From Nanosynbacter sp. (GTDB lineage Bacteria > Patescibacteriota > Saccharimonadia > Saccharimonadales > Saccharimonadaceae): 64,000 nucleotides of DNA. The position numbers and the translations under genes were made by a program. The DNA lies in contig JABZKD010000004.1 in NCBI GenBank assembly GCA_015257455.1, positions 1 through 64,000 on the forward strand, in the 5' to 3' direction. The notes beneath the pieces are model-generated. The model did not search any database and was not told the origin of the DNA. It saw only the letters and a program-made list of their open reading frames with translations. This document shows, one piece after another, positions 9,371-15,691 of this stretch; the first letter of the stretch is position 1, and every line of letters starts with the position of its first letter.

Positions 9371-9679
9371 TTATTTGATTGAAGTAATTTCAATCACACT
9401 GTATTTTTGGCGGTGACCAGTTTCCTTGTGGACACGCTTCTTTGAGTGGTAGCGGATTACGCGGATTTTATCACCAGCGATTTTCTCTTCTACTACTTTA
9501 GCTGAAACCTTGACACCTTTGACTTCTGGCGTACCAACGAGGGTTTTATCACCATCAATTACAAGTAAAGCACCAGTTTCGAGCTCTTTAGTTCCTTCCG
9601 GGAGGAGGTCCACCCGTAGGGTCTCACCCTCAGCTGCGATATATTGCTTACCGCCGATGAGTACAACTGCCTTTTTCAT
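9371..9679 (-). CDS. rplU: 50S ribosomal protein bL21
   Basis: Large-subunit protein contacting 23S rRNA. The chosen start is ATG 9679 because AAGGAATATT places a ribosome binding site just upstream and MKKAVVLIGGKQYIA is the standard L21 N-terminus. An upstream in-frame ATG would add 20 atypical residues. The conserved C-terminal KKRVHKETGHRQKYSVIEI is present. The 102-residue length is normal. It stands alone with its own terminator: rpmA, its usual partner, is not next to it. Confidence 0.95.
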   Translation of the reverse strand: MKKAVVLIGGKQYIAAEGETLRVDLLPEGTKELETGALLVIDGDKTLVGTPEVKGVKVSAKVVEEKIAGDKIRVIRYHSKKRVHKETGHRQKYSVIEITSIK

Positions 9680-9751
9680 AATATTCCTTAATGTATTATT
9701 AACTTTGACTATTCTAGCATATTTATCTCTTTTTTTCAATAACTAAGCCAA

Positions 9752-9786
9752 AAAAAGAACCCCGCTCTCATAGGGTTCTTTTTCGT
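9752..9786 (-). terminator. Intrinsic terminator of the LPXTG-type protein gene
   Basis: AAAAAGAACCC and GGGTTCTTTTT form an almost perfect stem with T tracts at both ends, 40 nt after the stop at 9828. Confidence 0.8.
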
Positions 9787-9827
9787 ACTTAATCGTCTAC
9801 ACGATTACATTAGATCGAAAGGGCTCT

Positions 9828-11147
9828 TTATTCTTTATCTTCGTGTTGCTTTTCTAAAGCCTTGAGTTGCTTAGTTGAAGCAATGTAGTAAGCAGTACCA
9901 ATACCAATCATGGCGGTCACCACTACTGCTAATACAGTTTCGGAAGCACCAGTGTGGGGGAGTTCCTTTGGTGTATTAGGAGTTTTTGGTTTATCTGCAC
10001 AATCACGATGAACAGTAACCTTTACCTTACTATGAATCGTAGTGTCGAGCACCGCGATAGCTGAATTATTGTAAGTTACCGTGTCGCCACATGGGAAGAT
10101 TTTTTCGTCTTCAGAGAATTTTACCTTATAGGTAATGAAAGCTTCTTCACCGGCATTGTAATCACCGATATTAAAACCATTTTTGAAGAGATTTTCTTTT
10201 TCAAAACCAGCAGAACGAGGAGTCTTCAAGAAAGTTGTGCCAGGAATTGCAGTCATACCAGTACCGAGCAAATCATAAGCAGAAACACCGCGTTGAATTG
10301 TCGTACCAGTGTTTTTATAACGCAATTTAAAGTCGATAGTTTCACCTGGAGCTACCGTAATTTCTGTACGGTAATCATTCATATTTTCCTTAGAAGCCAT
10401 CTTTTCACCGGTAAAACCGGCTTTATCGGCCTTAATGCGGAATTTTACATAACCGGCATATTCATTACAGCCAGGGATTGCACCCCAGTAGTTCTTTGTG
10501 TAACCTAGGAATGTCCCACCATCTTTACCGAAGAGTGCGTCGTCATTCAAAGTAGAACCATTTAATGAACCACTATTGCTTAATTTTGCAGAATTTGGTA
10601 CATAACGCAAAGAAACGGTTTCTTTTGCATGTAAATAAGATGTACTCCAAACTTCTTTTGGCGTAGCATTCGAAGCTGAGATAGTACCCTTAATTACCGC
10701 AGCATGTCCTGCCTCAAGCCTATCCGTGATTTTATCCATTCGCAAACGGACATTTTGTGCAATACCACGATGATCACCATCATTTAATTTAGCGGAAGCG
10801 TTATTGTGATAATACACAAAAACCTCATATTCTGAACCCGGCTCAACAGTTACATTGTTAGAAAACTTATCCTGACTTCCAATCTTACGGACGCGGACAA
10901 AGTTAGATTCATCACCGATTTCCGGATTATCTGTCATTGAGTTAAAAGTGACATGATCCGCTGGGTTACTCCATGTGTATGTCGGACGATTTTTTGGGCC
11001 CCATGTCTCAATCCCCTCTGCATGGACAGCTCCGTGAATTTGACCAAGACTGAACGCACCTGCGACCACTGCCCCAATCACTGGAAAGATACGGCGCGCA
11101 GAACTACGCATATCTTCCCAGGTTTTTGTTTTTATGTTTATGTTCAT
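9828..11147 (-). CDS. Cell-wall-anchored surface protein with LPHTG sorting signal
   Basis: Probable sortase substrate. The N-terminus has charged residues, a hydrophobic segment (about residues 18-38) and an AxA-like site VHAEG, a signal peptide. The mature part consists of beta-sandwich-like repeats with VTVEPGSEYEVFVYYHN and TVAPGETIDFKLRYKN, reminiscent of DUF11/Cna-type surface domains. The C-terminus has LPHTG, a hydrophobic helix and a charged tail (KQLKALEKQHEDKE), the tripartite sorting signal. AAAGGAGATCG is a strong ribosome binding site. No sortase gene lies in the window. The ligand is unknown. Confidence 0.8.
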   Translation of the reverse strand: MNINIKTKTWEDMRSSARRIFPVIGAVVAGAFSLGQIHGAVHAEGIETWGPKNRPTYTWSNPADHVTFNSMTDNPEIGDESNFVRVRKIGSQDKFSNNVTVEPGSEYEVFVYYHNNASAKLNDGDHRGIAQNVRLRMDKITDRLEAGHAAVIKGTISASNATPKEVWSTSYLHAKETVSLRYVPNSAKLSNSGSLNGSTLNDDALFGKDGGTFLGYTKNYWGAIPGCNEYAGYVKFRIKADKAGFTGEKMASKENMNDYRTEITVAPGETIDFKLRYKNTGTTIQRGVSAYDLLGTGMTAIPGTTFLKTPRSAGFEKENLFKNGFNIGDYNAGEEAFITYKVKFSEDEKIFPCGDTVTYNNSAIAVLDTTIHSKVKVTVHRDCADKPKTPNTPKELPHTGASETVLAVVVTAMIGIGTAYYIASTKQLKALEKQHEDKE

Positions 11148-11177
11148 CGATCTCCTTTCGATTAAGATCCTAAACTC

Positions 11178-11206
11178 ATTTTAGACTATTTTTGGTTTTT
11201 GTACAA
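11178..11206 (-). promoter_or_regulatory. Promoter of the LPXTG-type protein gene
   Basis: TTGTAC (11206-11201) and TAAAAT (11183-11178) are separated by 17 bp on the minus strand, about 30 bp before the ATG at 11147. Confidence 0.6.
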
Positions 11207-11245
11207 TATATTTGTTCAATATTTTTTCTTCTCTATTGAGTACAA

Positions 11246-14200
11246 TTATTGTTCAGAACTGGAAGTTGTATCTACGGTAGTAGTTTGCCCCGATTCGTGA
11301 GCAAGTGTATTGTCGGCTTTCGCTTCTTTAGCGATATTTCCTAAATCTTTATCACTAAAAGTCTTGTCTTCACTATGAGAGCCTTGAATATCTTGCCTCT
11401 CTACTGGTTTTTCTTCGGGTAATACTGAACGGTTTTCCGCATTAGTCTGTTTTTCTGTTGCTACACCTTCTTGATGAACAATACCCTGGCTATTGTCTTG
11501 CGTAGTTACATATGCGTTTGGCGTCAAATCCTGCTTGGCTGCTTCTCTCACCATTTGGTCGAATACGGCTTTGTCTTCTATTTCGCTTCCAGGTAACTGT
11601 TTTGTTGCATCATGATTTTCATCACCAACTTCATAAATTGCCTTATCCGCCTCAACTTTACCCATCTTTTGTTGATTGCCATCCGTAGATGCCGTATTAG
11701 TCTTACCTTCGCTCACATTATTTTCAGGAGTCTTTGGATTCTCCTTTGGCGTTGGAGCTGGAGTTTCATTCTTTGGTTTAGAAGGTTCCGGCTCTTTATT
11801 TTCTACTACTTCAACATTTTCCGGAGTAACTACTGAAGTTGTAACTTCCGTTTTATCTACAGTCTTAGTTATTTCCTTCTTCTCAGTCTTTAAGTATTGG
11901 AAGATTACCTGGCCACATTTTACATTGATACCTAAAATCTTAACACTAGACATGATATTCATTACTTCGCCATCCGAAGCATTCTTCTCAATTACACCTA
12001 GAGCTCTAAGTGAATTTTCCTTAAATCCATCACGAACATTCATATCCATGATATTTTCGCCATCTTTATTCTCGGCATAAACGAATTCTATGGCTTGATC
12101 TTTATGGAATACACCATCTTTGTCGAGCGCCATATCTACCTGAAGATTACCTTCGCCACCATTATTTGAGGCGTAACCGGATTGGTAGGTCTCATTCATA
12201 ATAGAACCAAGCTTCAAGGTTGAGCCTTCAAGGAAGTTGGCAATTGTATTATTGGCTTTTTCCTTAATCGCAACCTGCGCCTCGGTATCACCATGCTGAA
12301 TCATATAAGTAATATCATTCACCGCAGTAGGAGAGTCAGCCATCTCAAATGCACCGAAGGAAGCACCAAGATAACTTGTCATATTAGGGTTTTCCATGGT
12401 ATTCAAAATTTCTTTCATACCTTCAGCACCTAGAGCTTCACTTGAAGCACCCTGTTCCTTAAGGCTTTCTAGACCAGAACGATCAACAAACGTCATATCA
12501 TTACCAGAGCGTCTCGAATCAGTAAAACCTGGGAATTCCGGATTAATATTATCATTCAATTCAATCTTGGTTTCATTACCATCAACCATAATATTGAAAG
12601 AATTTCCCTTAATCAAAGAATCCACTTCACTGCCGGCATCATACTCTGCTAGAGCTTCCTCGACATTACCATTAGTGTCGCCGCTATTGTCCATGCTTTT
12701 TTCAACGGCAGTATTATTATTGGTATTAATTTTATTACCACCATGAGCCGCAAGGGCAATCATCGCACCAGTCCAAGCAATTAACGCAAATCGTTTGATC
12801 CCATCACTGTGTTTCTTAATTTTCTCAATAACACCAGCGACAATACCTTTTTTCTTCTCAGTTTCGGAATTCTCTTTCTCAGAACTCTCGATATTAGCAC
12901 CCTCAGTATCTGATTCTTTTGTCTCGGATTTTTCACTAGGTTCCTCAGTTGTTTCACTATTAGGATCTACAGTCTCAGTCTTGCTATTACCATTTTTCTG
13001 CTTTTCAAGCATTTTCTGAAGCTGCTCTAATTGATCTTTTGGAAGCATTTTCTGAAGCTGCTCTAATTGATCTTTTGGTAATTTTTGCATCCAAATCTGA
13101 TTATCAGCGTCAAGTAGTACTGGACCACCAGTTTTTTCCATTTCAGCGATCTTTTCCGCACTAATACCACCAAAATCAACATTATCTTTTTTGTCTTTTG
13201 ATAACTCTAGTTGACTTTCATTCTTTAACTCTTCACCAGGAACGATTGCTGGCGGAAATTCTACAGTTTGCTTCGATTCGTTTTCTGCAACTTCTTCAAT
13301 TTTATCTTCTACTTTATCTTTTTCGGAAGTTTCTTCCACATCAGAAATCTTGGCTGCCACTTCGCCCATCTTATCTTTTACAGTTGGCTCAAACTTTTCA
13401 ACTGTGTCTTCACCAGTCAACACATTAAACTTACTCAGGAATGATCCCTCGACCCCGCTCATTTGTTCACCCTTTTGAATCTTTTTGTATTGATTTTGTG
13501 CAAAATCAAAAGCGATTTCTTTCTTATCAGCATTCTTGATTTCATTCATCTTAGCTTCAGCTGCCGCAGAAGCACCCCAAGCCGCATCAATCTTTTGATA
13601 ATCTTCAAAAGTTAATTTTCTGCCACCAGCTTTCAATTCACGAGTTAACTTAATTGCTTCCTCATCGAGTTTATTAAATTTCTCCGTAGCAGCATCAAGC
13701 GCTTCATTTGAGTTTCTCTTGTCTTCCGCTGAAAAAGCTTTCGCTAAAAAGTCTTTCTCTGCAAGATTAGCTTGCATCTTGTAAACTTTTTCCTTATAAC
13801 GAAAATCATTTACACCGAGATTTTCGTCATTCTCTCTGCGCTCCTTAATCATATCAAGGCCTTTTTTCGCCAAAGCCTTCTTTTGCTCCATTTCTTGATA
13901 TTCCGGAGTTGCCTGAATCTTGGCCTCAAAATCACTAATCTGGTCAAGACTGCGCTTCATCAAATTTTCCATTGGCACTAGACTACCTTCGCCACCATCG
14001 CGCATGTATTCAAGAGCATTATTCTCTTGTCTATTCAAATTATCTTTATATTCACGAATCTCTTTTTCGCTCATTAAACCAAGACCAGCTTGCATTTTTA
14101 AGAAAGTGTCAGTTTCAAGTTTAATTTGATCAAATTGATGACGAAGCTCTAATTTACGATCGCTTTCGTTCTTTTCAACTTGTTCACCAGTTTTTTCCTT

Positions 14201-14347
14201 GTATTCGTTCATTCTAAACTGAGCCAGCTGAGCCGCACGCTCTTCATGTTTACGAGCGTAGTATTCATCTCGCGCCTTATCAGATTGCACAGTATTTTGT
14301 TCTTCGGAATTCACACGAGGCATTCCATTAAAATTTCTTACACTCAT
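11246..14347 (-). CDS. Large acidic coiled-coil protein with one central membrane segment, function unknown
   Basis: 1033 residues. Residues 1-340 are highly charged and helical, with coiled-coil character. Residues 340-520 are a low-complexity Glu/Ser/Lys linker containing a perfect tandem of LPKDQLEQLQKM. One hydrophobic segment, FALIAWTGAMIALAAHGG, lies near residue 525. The second half has a more ordered domain (about 590-840) and a long disordered tail rich in Thr, Pro and Glu. No signal peptide or catalytic motif was recognised. The topology suggests a cytoplasmic coiled coil anchored in the membrane with an outer domain. It shares 1 nt (TAATG) with the preceding 125-residue ORF, so the two are co-translated. 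Confidence 0.75.
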   Translation of the reverse strand: MSVRNFNGMPRVNSEEQNTVQSDKARDEYYARKHEERAAQLAQFRMNEYKEKTGEQVEKNESDRKLELRHQFDQIKLETDTFLKMQAGLGLMSEKEIREYKDNLNRQENNALEYMRDGGEGSLVPMENLMKRSLDQISDFEAKIQATPEYQEMEQKKALAKKGLDMIKERRENDENLGVNDFRYKEKVYKMQANLAEKDFLAKAFSAEDKRNSNEALDAATEKFNKLDEEAIKLTRELKAGGRKLTFEDYQKIDAAWGASAAAEAKMNEIKNADKKEIAFDFAQNQYKKIQKGEQMSGVEGSFLSKFNVLTGEDTVEKFEPTVKDKMGEVAAKISDVEETSEKDKVEDKIEEVAENESKQTVEFPPAIVPGEELKNESQLELSKDKKDNVDFGGISAEKIAEMEKTGGPVLLDADNQIWMQKLPKDQLEQLQKMLPKDQLEQLQKMLEKQKNGNSKTETVDPNSETTEEPSEKSETKESDTEGANIESSEKENSETEKKKGIVAGVIEKIKKHSDGIKRFALIAWTGAMIALAAHGGNKINTNNNTAVEKSMDNSGDTNGNVEEALAEYDAGSEVDSLIKGNSFNIMVDGNETKIELNDNINPEFPGFTDSRRSGNDMTFVDRSGLESLKEQGASSEALGAEGMKEILNTMENPNMTSYLGASFGAFEMADSPTAVNDITYMIQHGDTEAQVAIKEKANNTIANFLEGSTLKLGSIMNETYQSGYASNNGGEGNLQVDMALDKDGVFHKDQAIEFVYAENKDGENIMDMNVRDGFKENSLRALGVIEKNASDGEVMNIMSSVKILGINVKCGQVIFQYLKTEKKEITKTVDKTEVTTSVVTPENVEVVENKEPEPSKPKNETPAPTPKENPKTPENNVSEGKTNTASTDGNQQKMGKVEADKAIYEVGDENHDATKQLPGSEIEDKAVFDQMVREAAKQDLTPNAYVTTQDNSQGIVHQEGVATEKQTNAENRSVLPEEKPVERQDIQGSHSEDKTFSDKDLGNIAKEAKADNTLAHESGQTTTVDTTSSSEQ
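13009..13080 (-). repeat. 36-bp tandem duplication inside the 1033-codon gene
   Basis: Two adjacent 36-bp copies differ at one base and encode a doubled 12-residue unit. Near-identity at the DNA level points to a recent duplication. Confidence 0.9.
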
Positions 14348-14724
14348 TATGCCTCCTCCTTAGCATTCTTTAAGTAATTTTCTTTAAACTCATCCAATGC
14401 CTTTTCGGTTACCGACTGTACATCAATACCTGATTCTTGGATAATCTTCTGGACCTCGCTAAAATCTGGTTCAGCTGCATCAAAAAGCTCTGAAATCTTA
14501 TCTACCAAGTAATCCGGCAAATTCATCAAAATTTCACTCAAGATAGCTTCTTGCATCTTCATCTTTAAATCTTCACGCAAACGATCATTCACGCGGACGC
14601 CCGCTTCACTCATCATTTTTTCGATGTATTGATTCATCAATTCATCTTGCGCTTTTAAATTATCACCTTGAAAATCAGGCTGGATCTGTCCAACCTCCGG
14701 TGAAAAAGTATTAGTATCAGTCAT
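14347..14724 (-). CDS. Small acidic helical protein, function unknown
   Basis: 125 residues from ATG 14724. This start has GAAAGG 8 nt upstream and lies after the promoter at 14770-14798. An upstream in-frame ATG at 14820 would precede that promoter and is rejected. The sequence is helical and acidic: MMSEAGVRVNDRLREDLKMKMQEAIL, then LMNLPDYLVDKISELFD. The pattern resembles the small helical protein at 31152-31577. Upstream partner of the 1033-residue protein, joined by a TAATG stop/start. Confidence 0.65.
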   Translation of the reverse strand: MTDTNTFSPEVGQIQPDFQGDNLKAQDELMNQYIEKMMSEAGVRVNDRLREDLKMKMQEAILSEILMNLPDYLVDKISELFDAAEPDFSEVQKIIQESGIDVQSVTEKALDEFKENYLKNAKEEA

Positions 14725-14769
14725 GTGGAGACCTTTCTTTTTTATTTTGAAATATGACCTTATACCATT

Positions 14770-14798
14770 ACGATAACGCTTATTTACCAGATTGTCAA
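14770..14798 (-). promoter_or_regulatory. Promoter of the two-gene unit 14724-11246
   Basis: TTGACA (14798-14793) and TATCGT (14775-14770) with 17-bp spacing on the minus strand, about 46 bp before the chosen start codon. Confidence 0.65.
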
Positions 14799-14896
14799 TA
14801 ATATTTTTGTTCAATTTCATGCTTACTTATAGAGGTACTACTGAACACATATTTTTCTATTTTGAATACAAATTTTATAAAATCCCACTCACAACA

Positions 14897-14928
14897 AAAA
14901 ATAGCCGCCAAAAAGCGACTATTTTATT
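14897..14928 (-). terminator. Terminator of the small-protein unit
   Basis: AAAATAG.CGC and GCG.CTATTTT form a hairpin (one mismatch) ending in a T tract on the minus strand, 25 bp after the 38-codon ORF at 14954. Confidence 0.65.
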
Positions 14929-14953
14929 AATCAGGAAGAAGTTTCTAGCTAAC

Positions 14954-15070
14954 TTAGCTAATCATCGAGGAAATTTTACCGAGCTTAGCGGTAATCCTAG
15001 CGCGTACCTCTTGGCTGACTTGTCTTTTTGATACGTAATTCGTTTCATCATCAAAGAATTCAAACGTCAT
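14954..15070 (-). CDS. 38-residue small protein
   Basis: Short ORF beginning MTFEFFDDETNYVSKRQ and ending KISSMIS. It has AAAGGA ten nt before the ATG and a terminator right after the stop. The middle is basic and helical (RQVSQEVRARITAKLGK). No family recognised. It is the distal ORF of a transcript predicted to begin at about 15535. The ribosome binding site, terminator and compact layout support it, but at this length a chance ORF cannot be excluded. Confidence 0.5.
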   Translation of the reverse strand: MTFEFFDDETNYVSKRQVSQEVRARITAKLGKISSMIS

Positions 15071-15192
15071 TCTCTATCTTCCTTTGCTCTTAAATTTTTA
15101 TTTTTGTTTTGATTTATGATCTTCGTTACATTAATAATATCACAAATTTTACATTTGCAAGTAATTTTTTCAAATTTTATAAAAAAATATTA

Positions 15193-15309
15193 TTAAGTAC
15201 CGATTTTCATCTGAAGAAATTGAACAATTATTTTAATAAAATGAACAATTTTATCGATTTTTTCTCTTTTATCTGAGTGATGGATAGTTGAATAACTTTT
15301 TTTATTCAT
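15193..15309 (-). CDS. 38-residue basic/hydrophobic small protein with a hairpin-masked start
   Basis: ORF beginning MNKKSYSTIHHSDKREK with a hydrophobic second half (IVHFIKIIVQFLQMKIG), suggesting an amphipathic or membrane-associated peptide. The Shine-Dalgarno GGAGGGG occupies 15324-15318. The ATG lies in a 16-pair stem (15279-15318), so translation should be restrained until the stem opens. No family recognised. Upstream of the 14954 ORF on the same predicted transcript. Confidence 0.45.
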   Translation of the reverse strand: MNKKSYSTIHHSDKREKIDKIVHFIKIIVQFLQMKIGT

Positions 15310-15318
15310 CTATCCATC
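15279..15318 (-). promoter_or_regulatory. Hairpin sequestering the start codon of the 15309 ORF
   Basis: Positions 15279-15295 pair with 15302-15318 (16 pairs, one T-T mismatch, 6-nt loop). The ATG at 15309-15307 is inside the stem and the ribosome binding site sits at its base. Confidence 0.6.
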
Positions 15319-15437
15319 CCCTCCACTTTTTTCTTGATCGGTCAATGCTTGTTTATTAGTGTTTCATTGACTTCTCGTCTAATCAAATCTTTTTCCTTAT
15401 TTATTTTAATAATTCTAGGTTTTACTTACTATTTCTC

Positions 15438-15463
15438 GTCTTCGCATATTCGAAGACTTTTTT
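15438..15463 (+). terminator. Hairpin with T tract on the plus strand
   Basis: GTCTTCG and CGAAGAC enclose a 6-nt loop and are followed by six T residues on the plus strand. No plus-strand gene precedes it, so on the minus strand it may instead be a leader hairpin of the small-protein transcript. Confidence 0.4.
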
Positions 15464-15541
15464 ACATATTTGATTTCCTGTTTATTTTTCTTTGAGTTAG
15501 CTTATTTTACATTTTTTGTTTTTATTGTCTAACTTGTTTTA

Positions 15542-15570
15542 AGTCTAACATAAACTACTATTTTTGTCAA
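15542..15570 (-). promoter_or_regulatory. Promoter of the small-protein transcription unit
   Basis: TTGACA (15570-15565), 17-bp spacer, TAGACT (15547-15542). Transcription would start near 15535, giving a leader of about 225 nt before the first 38-codon ORF. The leader contains a hairpin (15438-15457), an AUG-UAA pair behind AGGAAA, and a possible 14-codon TTG-initiated ORF. Confidence 0.65.
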
Positions 15571-15602
15571 TACTGTTTATGCTTTAACAGGGGTGATTTC
15601 AT

Positions 15603-15633
15603 CAAAAAGCTCCGTAAAATTACTTACAGAGCC
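15603..15633 (-). terminator. Terminator of ileS
   Basis: GGCTCTGTAA and TTACGGAGCT form a 10-bp stem with one wobble, followed by TTTTT on the minus strand, about 60 bp past the ileS stop. Confidence 0.75.
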
Positions 15634-15691
15634 TCTCGAATACTTACGTATATTATTAGATAATTACGATTTAATCAGATGTTTACCGCTT

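Noticed and set aside
14725..14820. Upstream extension of the 125-residue protein
   Set aside because: The extension covers a TTGACA-17-TATCGT promoter and the downstream ATG has a ribosome binding site.
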